Part shown: positions 14,235 to 28,102 of the stretch, piece by piece
How the letters are laid out: the number at the start of each line of letters is the position of its first letter
How positions within the stretch are numbered: position 1 is the first letter of the stretch
Source: Caprimulgus europaeus
Taxonomy: Eukaryota > Chordata > Aves > Caprimulgiformes > Caprimulgidae
Length of the DNA: 64,000 nucleotides
NCBI GenBank assembly: GCA_907165065.1
Contig: OU015538.1
Location: 16,879,165-16,943,164 of the forward strand
Direction of reading: 5' to 3'
Notes under the pieces: model-generated
Told to the model about the DNA's origin: nothing
The model's database searches: none
The model's input: only the letters and a program-made list of their open reading frames with translations
Made by a program: the position numbers and the translations under genes

Positions 14235-17200
14235 GTAATGAGAGACAGAGATATATGACCTGTTAGTGATAAGGTATTATTGACTACTACAGGAGGAAGT
14301 CTTTGCATTGGAAGGAGAAATCTCTTAAAAAATAAATACTTAAGAAATTATGTTGCTTCAAAAGCAGGGTACTTACTTGTGTACTTCAAAAGTAGGATAA
14401 TGGCAACATCAGACATTGCTTTGAGTTTAATCCTGAAGGACAGCAAACACAAAGTGTACAGGAGTTTGTGTCAGGAGTCAGCACAGGTGAAAATACAGAG
14501 ACTTTGGGTCAACTTGCTTTATTTATTTTAAAACACACTAGTGTGGTGATCACACCTATTGCTAACTAGGTTAATAAGAGGAGAGAACAGTAATAAGAAC
14601 ATAATCTTACCCATATAATCTAAGGAGAGAGTAAACTAGCATACCTTTTCAAAAAGCAGCACATTTAAAGTTAAGGTGCTGGAAGATGTCCAGCAGCAGA
14701 AGGGGATTCTCAGCCTGCTGCAAGATGTGTAATTATCTGCCCAGAGGGTGCATGTGGTGCAGGCACTATTAAAAGAGGTTCGTTCTCCAGAGGAGAGAGT
14801 GGCTGAAGCGGAACAGCTAGGAAATTAGAAGCTCTTTACAGGGATGTTGTATGTGTGAAGAATTTGTATTTTCTAATATTAAAATATCCTCAAATATTGT
14901 CTGTGAGTCAAATTTAGATTCTTTCTGACACAGACCTCTCAGAGATGGCAGTTCCCTTCGCAATCCATAACTCGAGTTGTCTGACTCCAGCTGGTCGCTG
15001 CATCTTGTGCAGGTTTCCTGGCTTGACAAGGGCTGCATTTGTTCCCTCCTTTGTGTTACAAGATTGGGAGAGAGGCTTGCGTGCAGATTCTGAAATAGGT
15101 GATTAAACTAGCAATGTGAGAATGGGCTGAAATTGAAGAACTAGAGTAGCTCTTGAAATGTAATAGTTTTGCCAGGCATGTACTGGAAACTGAATTTTGA
15201 CTTTATAGCTGAAGTTGCTTTGAGATAAAAGTCTTTCAATCTTCCATTAAGAAACTTGGCCCACCAAAATCTCACTGTCAAACTCATTCCCCTCCCCTAG
15301 CAGGAGTGTGTGATAAATGCTTTAAGTAAAGGATTTCAAATTATTTTTGCAAAGTCCCATAAATGTTCCATATGTCACTTTCTCTAAAATTATAATCTAT
15401 TATCTCACTCAAGTGGAATAATAATGCATTGAAAAAACTAAATTTATCCCAGGTGCCCCAGCAGGTTGATTCTTCATTATGTGTTAATCGTTAATGGCAA
15501 TTTTCCATGGAGCATCTGCCAGTTCTACTGAACAGAGCTTCCAGAAATGATATTTTAATTTTAAGCATACACACTAACAGAAGATGAAGAGCAAGGGGTT
15601 TTTTTTAATCAATACTTACTTTATGTGTGTGTGCGTATAAACTAGCTGGGCATGGATATAATATTTTTATTTATAGACCTTAATTAAAGATTTTTCTTGT
15701 GCTGTTCTAACTTTTAGTGTTAAAGTACTCAAGTCTTCACTACACTATGGGTAAGACAATGGCAATTATTAGCTGAGATACTGTACTAGTATTTTTCTTT
15801 TTACACATTAGTAATATAATACCAGACAGGATTAAGGTTTAGAGTTATGGTTAAGTTCAGTTGGTATTGAAGAATTTCACTGTGTCATTTTGCTATGATA
15901 TAATAGAAGTCTGTAGTTCAGTTCTTGTTTCAAGGTAAAATAATTAATGAAAAAATGTTAAAGTAGAATGAAAATTAAAGTTGTCTTCAGTTATTTGAGC
16001 TGTGCTATTCAGCACCATCCACACTTGCAGCTTTAAATGAACTTGGTTAAGGTGACTGTGTCTGTGTCTCCACTCTGTGCCTTGAATTTAAACTGGCAAT
16101 TACAGTATAGTTTGTGTATATAAAAATTAATATTAGTAAGCAATAATTGTTTTGAGAACATAAAAATAATTGTGGTTTACTGTATTTCAGAGTCTTTGGG
16201 ATATATATAAACTGTGGCCTATTCAAATTCTTTATGTGCATCTGAGTGTGTCTTAATTCCATCTCATTTAAGAAGATTTGAGCATGCAAGGTGGGAGGAA
16301 GCAGTCATTCAGTCTGTCCTGATCACTGACCTGTATAGTTGTGTGACCAAAATCACAGCAGGTCAAGGCATCATCTTCATGAGTGTCTCAGCATGCCCTC
16401 TGCTTTCCTTGGAATGACAGTTTATGCTGCCGGAGTAGTGTGTGTCTGAATGTTAGTCCCATGGTGAAAAAGTATACTCCAATAATGTACTAGCTAAAAA
16501 CATATCTTGTTTTCATTCTACTATTAAAAAATGCTGTACCTGTACTTAACAATGACATTATAGCAGGTAGATTTACCATGCATATTAGAACTGTGTTTTA
16601 CATTACATCCAACCAGTTACCCAGATAAGAAACAAAAGGAACGGTGGGTTCAGAATTGTAATTGCAGTGTTGTGCTAACTACTTTCCAAATACATGGAAA
16701 CAAAAACATTGTTTTCCTGATTGTCTTCAGTCTAAACAGGCAAAGAGCAGATTAGCGATATGGATCCAAGAGAGATGGAGAGCATAAAATAAAATTTAAA
16801 AAGTTTTTTAAAAGTGAATTGAAGAGGCTCCTGATGAAGAGTATAATGATGTTACCTGACAAAAATTCAAATTCAGTTCCTGCTTGTGTCATTGAAGCGT
16901 GTTGTATTTTCCAGTACTACATTTCTTACACATCTTTCATGTTCAATATCAACTTCTATGAGCCTTGTTCATGTTGTAGAATTTATAAGTGAGCTTTACT
17001 CTTTAAATGACCCACATAATCAGGAAACTGGTTATATAAAATATGTTAAAGATGATGGGAAGAAAAAGGAGAATGTATTATTCCCTGTTTGTGAACTTTT
17101 ACATGTTCTTTCTAATGATAAATATGTATTTGAGCTGAACATGATTTGACTTGTGATAAATATGTCAGTATTTTCTTCATACATGGCCAACCTCCCTTGA

Positions 17201-20200
17201 AAGTCAGGAAAGCGGTGCAGTTTTCTCTAACAAATACATTTGTCTTTTAAAAATCTTGTTTTCACATGAATGCAATCCAGACTAGTGAATTAGAGACATA
17301 AAAAAGAAACTGGACATTCAATTTACAGGTGCTAACAGTTCAGTTTTCATGCTATCTGAATAGAGGAAGACAGTCTCTTCATTACATGATAACAAATACC
17401 TTAAGATTTTCAAATGCTTATTCTGCTGAAACTCAATATGAAATTTTGGGAAGGCATCCATGACAAAAAGATCAATTCTCTTTTTCCTATTTGCATTATA
17501 ATTAAATGCATAGGATTTTATCCTGTCAGGAAGACAGCGGCCAGTTTGTTCCTGAGTTCTGAGTATTTGTATTTGATACTCAAGTTAATCATCAGTTTTG
17601 GCTTTTCACAGTCTGCTGGAAAAGAATGTGATAGATATCTAGAGCATGTATTTATGCAATGAAACTGATTCTTTTTGCAGTTCATGCAGTTTTGTTAATG
17701 TTTGTCGGGAACTGGACAAAAAAGCAGTATAGCCAAAGAGAATCAACTGTGGGAATATGGATGAGCTTATCTGGATGAGCTTTTGGGGATAGATCACAGA
17801 ATTGTGACTAGTCATGTTACTTTACTTAGTTTTGCTGAGTACTGAGTTACAACTTTATTATCTTAAGTTCTAAAATGCTTAATAATATGCTATTTTTATT
17901 TGCACAAGTGTACCTGACTAGAAAATGTCATCAGCTCTTTTTCAGTCTTGAAGTCATTGCATGTCTGTAAGGCAATATAGACTAGAGTAAACCTAACTTA
18001 ATCATGTGCTAAAAAATACCAAAAGGAATTACTTTTATTTAAAAAAAAAATGCCAAAACCAACAAAAACCCCAAACCTTAGAAATGTTTTCTCCATATCC
18101 TTGTGCAGAATACATAAGTCATAAGAAAGGAGCCTGCCATTTTCCCTTGGCATCATGAACTAAAGCAATGTACCTTCCAATTTCTTTGTGTTACAGGAGT
18201 TTTATGGATTCATAAAGTTCTTTCATAGAATAAGCAGCTTAATAGAATATTACCTGAGGATGTTTCTCAGGTTTATGAGACACACAATATGTTTATGTGT
18301 TTCTCTAATGTTTCAAAGATCATTTGGGTTCTCATACAGAAGGTATTATACTTTTGAAGTATTTTTCCATATACTTCTTGGTATTTCAGCAATGGCCATT
18401 TCTTGTGAAATTTCCTGTCAAAGTCTGAAGATGTCAGATGTCTGTATAAATAAGCAAACTAAAAGAAAAACTAAGGAATGAGACTTTCTTTGAAAGAAAC
18501 TTTGTTCTGCCAATAGTGGTTTTAGCCCAATTAATGAAGATGTGTTTTATTTTGTTTTCAGTATTCTCTTTCTGTCTTTACTGATGAAGTAATTTTGTTT
18601 TCCAGACAACATTGTGGACTGTAATATTTGAGTCTAGATGAGCAGTCCTTTGAGTTCTTGTCTAGAAATCCTTGATCGCTTTGTGGACGTGACCTAAAGT
18701 ATAATTAATAGGCTGAAGTCTTGTTGAATCTCCTAGATTCCTCTTCCCTGAGGATTTGCAGGGAAGCTGCAATAACTTTAGAAGCAATAGCACTTTTTTC
18801 CCCTCTATTTACCAATATAGTATCTAGATACAGTTGCTAATTATTTTCTGTGTGTCAAAGACTATTTCTGGTTTTTTTGTTTGTTTGTTTACCTTGCTTT
18901 TTGAAAAGTACATGAATATCCTTGGCTCATTTTCAGACCCACTGTATTACTCTTGCATAATAATAACTTCCATTCTCTGATTTTTGGTCAGTATTTGCAG
19001 GTTGCTGTTTGATATTCTTTACTGTATGCACCCTTTTAAAGTATCATATAATGTGACAGTGATAATAGGTTCTGGACAGGAATAAGTGATAGCAATCCAT
19101 CTTGAAAGATTTATAGCACAATGGGAGATGATCTCTACTAATCATGGAGACCCACACTTCAAATAATTTTGTTCACCAGGGGTGACTATTTATTTTCAGT
19201 CTTGTAGTGGCTGGAGCTATTCATAATTTTAAAAATGTTTCCATCATAGTATTGGCCTCCTGCTGTTGATCCGACAGACCACATTGAAGACCCCCTGGAT
19301 TTTTTGCATTTAAAGTAAATTCAGTAGGGAGGAAGCAGAAAAGATTCTGTAGTCTTCTATGAAAAATTGTATGTAAGTAGACTATGGACTTATAAAAAGT
19401 AATCTTCAAAATTAAAGAGACTTGAGCCTGTAAGACTTAATTTTTTTTTTTTTTAAATGAGTTGCAGAATACAACCTTAATCTACTTGAAATCACACTTC
19501 AACATATTTTAACTAAAAATATCAAAATATCAACCTCTCTAAATGGAGTTTGTTATATAGTGTAAATCAATGTGTTTTTACACATCATTAGATCATTCTG
19601 CACTCCGTGCTCAAAAGTTTCTGATACCAACTCTTACCTGTGCTCATGGGAGTTAAATGAAGTTCCAAGTACAAAGAGTAGTTCCTAATATGAAAGCATC
19701 TCTTCCAGGCTGCAAATACAATTATCCTTTCCACATCAAGAGGGAAATTCGTCAGCGTACCCTGGGCAGATAGGAAGACACAATCTTTTCAAAATCAATT
19801 TAATGAAATGTGTTTGCCCCAAATTCCGTGTTATTTGTTCAACCTGTCTTTGTAGGCAGACACTCCTATTGCCTTTGTTTAACTAAAGAACCACTTTGTG
19901 TAAAGATTTGTGTATATACACGTTACACAAGATTGAATTTTATTAGCAATTCAGTTTTCATGTGGCAAAACCACTGATCTGGGTAGCAAGTAATATATTA
20001 AGAATAGGAAATGCAACATTTACTTAGCCACTTGAAGTTTTAAAAAAGAAGTCTTTCTTTTTGTAATTAGTAATTTAGCAATCTCAAATTTACACTTCAT
20101 TGCTAATTGCAACAATGTTTTATTTCCCTGCACTGCATTTGTCCACACACCAATAAGTCTACCAACACATCAGTTTTCACTGAGTTACATGCTGCTTGGC

Positions 20201-22680
20201 ATTTTCTGAAAAATTTTCTCTGTTTAGCTCAAATACATTTTTAAAATAACTCACCATAATGTCATTAGCACTTTTTTACATTTAACTTCACTGGACACCA
20301 ATTTTGTTATATCTACCAATAAAATTAGTAATGCTAACTTTTCATAACACCTTTTCTAGTATTGTCATTCTGTTGCTGAGATGTTGTTGCTGATTTTCAG
20401 GGTCTGGTAGGTTAACTTCTCACTGGGAGAAACAGTGATGCATTAGCTAACTTGTACTGTTCGGTGTACCTGAGACTTGGAACGGAATCAGCAAACAAAA
20501 TCCCATTTTAACAAGTTTCAACCCCTCATCACCATTCAATTCTGAGGAAGGTAATCTATCTGAAATGGTGATGGTAGTTGAAGAGATTTTTTTAAAAGGA
20601 AAAAAAATAAAAAGGTAGAGAACTGTCCTCCCTGTTGCTCAGCAGAACTTTGTTCTTTGTTTTCGTAATTTAACAATACATTCAAGCATTGTAAGCTTAA
20701 AAATTACTTGTCTGCAGCTTAAAAGACTCTGTATGCTAGTGTTTCTTGCTATGATCACTGAGCCAGCATCCCCTATACTTTTCCTCCATCTAACCTAGGA
20801 AGCTTAGAGATTCTCTTTTCCCCGACTGTTCAGAAACTGTTGAGGTTTTTAAATCCATTTTTCAGTTTCTCTTCTTGCACGACACATTGGTTCTATATCA
20901 TTTCTGAGCCCTTTCTATGGTTCTCTATCCATTCTTTTCATCTGAAATTATCTTTTTTAGGATATGTTATGCTTAGCATATTAAGTATTTCTAGATTCCT
21001 GCATTCATGTAGTAGTTGAAGCCAGATCCACAGGGTATTTTGTGATTAGGAGGCAGAAATAGAAAACAGTCTGGTGGACAGTAATCAAACACTTCACTTT
21101 CTTCCCTGTCTGTTCAAATAAGGAGCAAAAAGCAACATACTACATTGTCTAGTGAGCAAAATGTACAATAGTTCCAGCCTGTGAAGCCTCATAATGGTTT
21201 GCTCTTAAAAGTGAACCCCCATACCTGTGCTACAGAATATAGAGTTTCTATCATCAGATATGGATTCATGACTCCTGCCAAGAATACAAGTTATTAAAAA
21301 AAAAAGAAACCTGAAAGAAACCTGATAAAGAATGAAAACATTCAGAAGTCACAATGATGTTCCAACTCTAAAGCAAGAAAGAGTTCATACACTTTATATG
21401 CTTTTGAATAAAGTGCAGTATAGATGATAACACAGTAAACTTGTTTCTGTGCATAGGAGAAAAATTGAAAGATATTTCCTATAAACATATAAATTCTTGA
21501 GGTATAAATCTATACATTGGAAAAATAAGCCTTTTAAAAATAAACTTGAAATATAATCTATGCTCACAAGCTACCTGATATAGTAAGTACAGCAAGTAGG
21601 TCAGGTGGTCAGTAGAGAGAAGTAAGTACTAAAGTTTTATTCCTTTGAATAATTAGCTTGTTGCATTAGTTAACTAGAACATCAGAGGTGATAAGCTGTA
21701 AAATAAGGTTTCTATATAATAGAATACTCAGCTCTTTATAAAAAGCAGAGCCTGTGAATCCTCAGGAAAACTACATGTTGTGTCTGGGAACAGAGCCTGG
21801 TGGATGCTTATAATTTTGTCTGTCCTCACTCCAGTTCCCAGAGTGATACAACAGCTTCTGTCCATAAGCTGCCTTTTGAGTCAGACCTACTTTCCTTGGT
21901 AATATTTTACTTACTCATCCCTAACCCCACACACACTCTTCCCATGTCTTGTAGAGTTGTGCTTCATTTCTAAAACACTAAAACAACAGCCTACTGTGAG
22001 AGCTGACTGATCCAAAGGGACCTGGATCAGTAAAGAAAGAATCCTTGAAACAGAGGAAGAACAGAGAAGGCCAAAATTATTTTAGAAATTGCTTCCTAAA
22101 GCAGGATTTGGAATTCTGGAGAAGAGATACTGAAGAGGGCTATAGAGACAATGACAACAGTAAGATTGGTATAAAATAGTGATTAGTGAATTATCCTCTA
22201 ATCCAATAGAGGAATCCACTATTAGCCCCACAAGAAGCAGGATAATGTGCTGGATTGATCTGGGTCTCACACAGTGTGACTTTTCTAATGATTTGTTCAT
22301 TACTTGCTCATTCTCATTCTGTTAATTTGTCTCTGTTTAAAAGCTACAGTAACAGCACCAAAAAATGTAACGACAAACAAGTCACGGAGAAGTAAGGGTA
22401 CAATCAGGGTAGTAGGTTGAGGCTTTTACATAAGAAACCTTTTAAAAACTTGATATTATTTACAGAATTGAGGACAGATTATCTTTCAAAATATCTCAGG
22501 TTTTCAAATGGTTATTGCTCATTTCTAAGGAATCTTCAGAAACTTTTTTTCTTTTAATTAGGACTCAATCCACAGCATGTAAATCCAGGTCTTTATTATT
22601 ATTATTTTATTTTTTTGAGAGAAAGAATCTACTTTGCTATCTATATGTGAAGTATTCAGAGTGATAGGCTGTTACCCCAG
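14235..22680. other. AT-rich noncoding DNA, no gene seen
   Basis: Mostly unique AT-rich sequence. Stretches 15340-15520 and 20060-20360 have the non-repetitive, TAAT/ATTA-rich texture of vertebrate conserved noncoding elements, but this cannot be tested from one sequence. Minus-strand splice-like pairs exist near 14374-14429 and 19638-19711; each is short and weakly supported. Confidence 0.5.
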
Positions 22681-22755
22681 CCATACTTTCACTTCAAGCA
22701 CTGCAATTTCTTCTTTTGGCTGCGATTGCATTGCACACCCACCTCTGCATGCTAG
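22681..22755 (+). other. Candidate 75-base exon
   Basis: An acceptor-like 'ctgttaccccag' ends at 22680 and a strong donor (CTAG|gtaagg) starts at 22756. One frame is open (HTFTSSTAISSFGCDCIAHP and onward), entering and leaving in phase 2. That is compatible with the candidates at 12303-12379 and 28103-28202. The pyrimidine tract is only moderate. The product is not recognised, and it may be noncoding. Confidence 0.15.
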
Positions 22756-23755
22756 GTAAGGGCTTGCAACTCAGTAGAAGTGGAAAATTTATTAACAGTC
22801 TGTGGAAGAAAAATGATTATTTGTCTTGATATTTCCATTAGACATGCCTTTTTATCCTTGCTACAGATTTGTGTATTACTGAGGGACCTGAATGGTACTT
22901 CACCTCTACTCTTGGGACAGGGCAGAGGATATCCGAAACGTACATGCAGATCTGGTGGTCAGGATCTAGATCTTGTGTTGATGGGATGTGTGGGTAGGGA
23001 GAGAAGACTGTCCATATGTGACAAAGATGTGTAAAACAAGAGCAAAAATTGTAATAAATAATAATTCCACTTACTCTCTGCCACATCACAATATTATAAA
23101 CAAGGTGCTGTGTGTAGATCATAGTGCTATGGTAGTGTTAGCCATGGACAGCCAAGGGAAGAGTATATCTGCTTTGTGGTGTCCAAGCATAGAAGTAAAT
23201 GTCTGAACTATGAAACAGTGACACAAAGAAAGAAGCATGTTGCTTGGGGTTGCCTAGCAATAATTCATTATGGCTACTAATAAAATGATAGGTTTGCATT
23301 GAAGAGCTTTTAAGAAAGTGAGGTGAGTAGATGCAACGGTATAGTATAACATAGGGAAATTAAGAGCAAATATAACCTTTATCAAAAGTGACAGGACTAA
23401 GCAGAGAAAGCCTATTGCACTGGGATGCTGTAAAGATAATATAATCACAAGTTTAGCATAGGAATTTGCCTCAGGGCAATTACTGCTCAGTCTAGTTGCA
23501 TAGGAATAACTGGCTTTAACCCTAGAATTTAACCCGACTTACAATGAAAAGTAAAAATGTTTCATTATTCATGTTAGCATAAAGCAAAGCATTTTGAATG
23601 AAGTAGTTTTCATTGGTATTATCCAGCTTAAGTGCCCAGTTTGCATACATAAGAGAAATCAGTAATGTATGAACAAATGCTAATTAAGCATATCTTGCAT
23701 ACTACCTGAAGTTGGAATAGGGGCTGCATGTACATACGTGCTTACAGAGAATTGA

Positions 23756-23795
23756 GTGTATATATAAGCTTATACATATGTGTATATATAAGCTT
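23756..23795. repeat. Direct repeat of 16 bases
   Basis: The block gtgtatatataagctt occurs at 23756-23771 and again, identical, at 23780-23795, in an AT/TA-rich context. Confidence 0.85.
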
Positions 23796-24041
23796 GCCCC
23801 AGTCCCTCCCATTCCATCATTTTTTCACAACTTCGTGCTCAACCACATTTATTTCCTGCTTTGTGCAATGTGGAACACTTACTGTTTCTAAACTGTTTTT
23901 ATTAAATATCTGCTGTGTTTCCTTCCTGAGGGAATTTTTTTGGTTCCTGAAGTCATACTGATACAGAAAAAATGCTTTGGTATCCTTTGGAATAAAGTGT
24001 GTTTTACAAACATGAAATGGTAATTAAAGACCACTGGTAAT

Positions 24042-24078
24042 TTAATGGTGCCCATTAAGTTAGCTCATAGTAATGAGC
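24042..24078. repeat. Two adjacent perfect inverted repeats
   Basis: TTAATGG (24042-24048) and CCATTAA (24052-24058) form a 7-base stem around a TGC spacer. Five bases further on, GCTCAT (24063-24068) and ATGAGC (24073-24078) form a 6-base stem around AGTA. The arms of the first contain TAAT/ATTA homeodomain cores, and another TAATTAA lies just upstream at 24021. This may be a paired homeodomain-site element or simply local palindromes. Confidence 0.5.
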
Positions 24079-24278
24079 CACACAGGAGTCTTTTATATTT
24101 GCCTCTTTAAAATTTCTATTTGATTTGTGTTTTCATTTTGTGTTTCAGAAAGATTCTGAAAACAGTCCTCTGATCTGAGGCACATCTGGAACCATACTGG
24201 TGGTTGCCACTCTAGAAGTAACAAAAACATATACAAAGTTACAAGCTTCATGTCAATTAATTGTTGTTCCTGCAGTGT

Positions 24279-24306
24279 GGGGGTTTTTGAGTGGGTTTTG
24301 GGGGGG
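24279..24306 (+). other. G-quadruplex-type motif in G/T-rich low complexity
   Basis: G-runs of 5, 3 and 7 bases lie within 28 bases (24279-24283, 24293-24295, 24300-24306). The last run can supply two G-triplets, giving loops of about 9, 4 and 1 bases. A G/T-rich simple stretch (repeats of ggttt) continues to about 24336. The motif fits the common quadruplex pattern if a 9-base loop is allowed. Confidence 0.5.
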
Positions 24307-25648
24307 TTTGTTTGGTTTTGGTTTGGTTTGTTTTCCCATAGGCAAAGCTCATTGCAGGATTTTCATTTTATACTAAGAATACTTTAGAAGAGAAATTGTA
24401 AATAGATGAGTAGACTAAAGATCATAAAGTACTTCAAGAGGTGTTACAAGAGTTTTGAGTGGTCTCTGCTACATCCGGTACTCATTTTTAATTCTTCCAG
24501 CCTGTAAGTTTCTCTTACCTCTTTTGTTTCAATATATGAGCTCTCTAATACAAGTGTTTTTGTATTTCATAATCTTTCAGAGTATTTTAAGTTCCCTAAT
24601 AGTCTATAGTATAAACTTAAAATATAATAGTATATTAAAATTTCCCTCAAATATCTCTATATGTGAATGTATTATAGATTTACATACACTGCATGTGTTA
24701 AAATTCATATATTTGTATAATGGACTGTGTATGGAGTGCTACCATCTACTGGAGTGCTGAAATTTCAGGGTGGATGTAGATTCTGGCACTTGAAATCTCT
24801 CTGAACTCTTAAGAGTTTCCAAAAAAACATAACTTGTAATCTTCCCACGTTAGTAGCACAGTTAGCTAGTGGTGTCATTTTAAACCATACTTTCAGAGAA
24901 CACCTTTGTTTGCTGCAGCAAAAAATAATATTTCATGGATTTTTGGACTGTCCACAGGAAAAGTTAGATCATATGGCAATTCAGAGTGGCTTTAGTTTAC
25001 ACAGTATTGTTTAAACATACATCCACACACAGTCATATCTATTTGCATGTTTCCTTCGTCTGCAACAAAGTGTCTTGATCAGAACATGCTAAATTGCTAC
25101 CTATCTGTTTCAGTTTGCTGGAAGGAAGTGTTGATAGTCTTTGCTGTTTGAGATGGATGGTTCACTTGTTGTTCACAGGAGGAGAAAAAATTTCCAATCA
25201 TTCTGCACCACTGGAGTCTGGCATGAGCTGCTGAGAAAAAGGAGGATAAATGCCATCAGAAAAAAGGCAGATGTGAGGGTGCTTTCCAATGTAGAAACTT
25301 ACTCTTGCTAAAACAGGTGGCGGAAATGCACAAAATGCCAACTTAAAAGTGGTACAACTTAGAGAGTTTACCTTGTTTTAAAAACTATTATGAATAATTT
25401 ATCACAGCAGCCAATTTTTTTTTTTTTCCAAACCATACATATTGAAGTCATTCAGTCATTCAGTCATAGCAGTCTCAAGGTGTGTAATTGTTTATTTCCT
25501 TCTCATTATGTTTTTTTTTTTCATTGTTTGGAGAAGTGCTTTTTTGTGATCATATGTTAAGTAGTGCCATGTCATTATTTTGGGTTAGTTGTTGCCATAA
25601 ATATAAAACAAAAAATTTAAAGTCCACGACAGCACAACTTTTTTTTTG

Positions 25649-25795
25649 CCCCCTCCCTGGGAGTGTTCAAGGCCAAGTTGGATGAGGCTTTGGGCAACCT
25701 GGTCTAATAGAAGGTGTCCCTGCTGCTGGCAGGGGGATTGGAACTGGATGATCTTTAAGTTCTCTTCCAACCCAAACCATTCTATTATTCTATGA
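25649..25795 (+). mobile_element. CR1 LINE fragment, 3' end only
   Basis: About 147 bases match the 3' end of avian CR1 (chicken repeat 1) non-LTR retrotransposons as I know the consensus. A 'gtgttcaaggccaagttgga' stretch at 25662 is followed by 'caacctggtcta', 'aggtgtccctgctgctggca', 'ggaactggatgatcttta', then 'ccaacccaaaccattctat'. It closes at 25795 with the terminal ATTCTATGA octamer, so the sense strand is plus. It covers the 3' UTR and perhaps the last few codons of ORF2. The 5' part, including reverse transcriptase and endonuclease, is absent, which is the usual 5' truncation of target-primed insertion. The final octamer is partly mutated ('attattctatga' in place of two clean copies) and several CpG positions are decayed, so the copy is old. 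A T-run lies just upstream. Not mobile. Confidence 0.93.
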
Positions 25796-28102
25796 ACTTT
25801 TCTCATTTTTCTTCTTGTGGAGAAAGTTCTGAGGATGTGGGTGAGTGTTCTGAGCAAAAAATGTAGACTTTATGTTAAATGTTAGAGCAGGCTTTAATCT
25901 GGACTTTCTGGCTCTAGCCATGACTTTGTAAGTGACTTGGAAAGCTGTGTCTCTTTTCTCAAGTTGTTTGATGCCGAAGAGGAGGAAGGCAGCAGTAATT
26001 GTTTCTCTTTCATTAGAGTGCTTGCTACTCTGGTCCTGATAAGACATTGTTGAGTATTATTGTGTAATTCACCAGTTCAGCCAAGGATTAAATCTTGATC
26101 AAAATGGACAGTGTCAATATGCATGCAGGAGAAGCATTTTAATTACTTGAAAATACAGCAAGAAGCTTCAGGGTTGCCATTTCCTCTGTCATTATGGGAC
26201 AGTGCTTTTTTCATCATCTTCCTCCTTCTTCTCTTCTCCTACTTGAAGTTGCATTTCTGCATCCCAATTTAAAATGAAATATTTTGCAGTGTATTGTGTC
26301 TCAACCAAAAGAGGAAAGGCTTAGATCTGGTGTTCATGGCTTCCCAAATAGTACCAGTATGTGTATCTGTCTGGGAGAGAACCAATCAAACTAACTAAAT
26401 CCAATTTTGCTATTTCTTTCCAGTTTCCACTGCTCTAGTGAGTGTAGTGTTTGTTGCTTCTTGTATGTCTAAGTCTTCTACCACATGCTGTTGCTAAGAA
26501 ACAGTGCTATTATAAGTGAGCCAAATAAAAGAACAAATTCCTGTTAAATTCAGTATCAAAAAAGAAGGGTTATCTGCATGGTATCAGGCTTTTTGTTTAA
26601 TGAAATACACCAATCAGATAGTTAGCTTTCAATTTGAATATTCTTGATAAAACAGTAGATGAAGTCTATGATGTTGAGTGTTTGGAAGGAGATCCCAGCT
26701 ATATGTATTTGAATGATCCCTCCAGCTGAAAAGCCCATGATAAGTTCTTCAAAGAACTTACAGCTGTCTGCTGGAGAAATGAAGCTTTCTAAGTTACAGA
26801 ACAGTAGAACTCTGTGAATACCTGATTTTTTTGGTTCCTTGGCTGAACTGGAATTAAAAAAAAAAAAAACCAGAATGGTCCAATATGACCTAAACTTAAA
26901 AAGGGTGGAGAAGTTTAACTTTTAGGAAAGGAAAAATATTTTCTCTCAAATTTAATACTTTGATTTTTATTTTTCAAATTAAAAGCAAATCTTCACGTCA
27001 AAACAAATACCACAAAAATGAATCAACATATTATGAAAATGTAGGAAATACATTTTCCCAGGTAAAACTCCTTGACAGATTTGTCATTAATTGGCAAAGA
27101 AAAAAATTGTTTAGTGTGAAAAGAATTTCTAATTGAATAAGCTCCACCCTGAAATGTCTTCTGAATAAGGGAGAGGGTCTAGTTCTTAGAGATCCTCCAA
27201 ATGCTCACAGTCAGTTCCTCAGATTGTGGCTTAGTGTGTGAATGGCAGCAATGCTTTTGGAGCCAAAAATGATGTCAGTGATTTCTCCAAAGAACTTGAT
27301 GACAGAATTCCGTAGTATTTTCCAAGGCATAGGTAATAAATTACAGTACTCATATATTAATGAAATTTTGTAATTCTATAATATTTTTGAAAGGTTTTTT
27401 TGCTTTAATTTCTTTTTGACTCAGGGTGAGCCTGAACTGTCTCTAGTGAAATTGAATAGAGTATATACAGTTGAAACTAATTAAATATTAGCTGTTGCTC
27501 TTCATTTTGAAGCCCTGATTTATTTATTTTTTAGCTTGCTGTCTCAACTTTATTAAAATACGTATGGTAGTTCTCACCCCATGTTACCTGTGAGTATTTG
27601 TCCTCTTTACTAATTAGGTGTCAGGATGTCAGTGATTAATGTAAAATCATGAATAAATTACAAATAAAAACCATACATATGTACAGAGCCATTTAAATAA
27701 TTAAAATGCTGTGCAGCATGAAGTACACTAGTGATAACTACTTCTGACCTTTGAATTGGAGCTTCATTTGCCTGGAATTTCACTGATTGATTAAGTAGAT
27801 GATAATAGTCAAGTCAGAGTCACAGCTGTAGAACTCATTTGTCACAACAACGTGAAAGACAATCTCCATCTGTCATTATTGAAGTGAGTTCAACAGATTT
27901 AATCTACTTTTCAGTCCTGTACCTATTTGTCATTCAGCATTTCCATAATAGGGGAAAATATGATTGAGATTGTAGTCCCAAACAGTGATTAAGACTTAGT
28001 CATGACAAAAACAAACAGGTGACAAATAGAGATAGGTCTGGGAAAATCATGCATTCTTGCTTAAATAGGCCTATCTGTGTTTTTAAATTATTTTTTTCAT
28101 AG
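25796..28102. other. AT-rich noncoding DNA, nothing recognised
   Basis: Unique sequence downstream of the CR1 fragment. No repeat family, RNA gene or convincing exon seen. Confidence 0.55.

Larger units (their letters stand above)
22756..25648. other. AT-rich noncoding DNA
   Basis: Contains the direct repeat at 23756, the palindrome pair at 24042 and the quadruplex-type motif at 24279. Otherwise only short chance frames are visible, the longest 101 codons at 24455-24760 and dominated by Ile, Leu and Phe. Confidence 0.55.

Noticed and set aside
19638-19711. Minus-strand splice-bounded segment, phase 1-1
   Set aside because: The donor is strong but the pyrimidine tract is weak and the 23-codon frame is too short to distinguish from chance.
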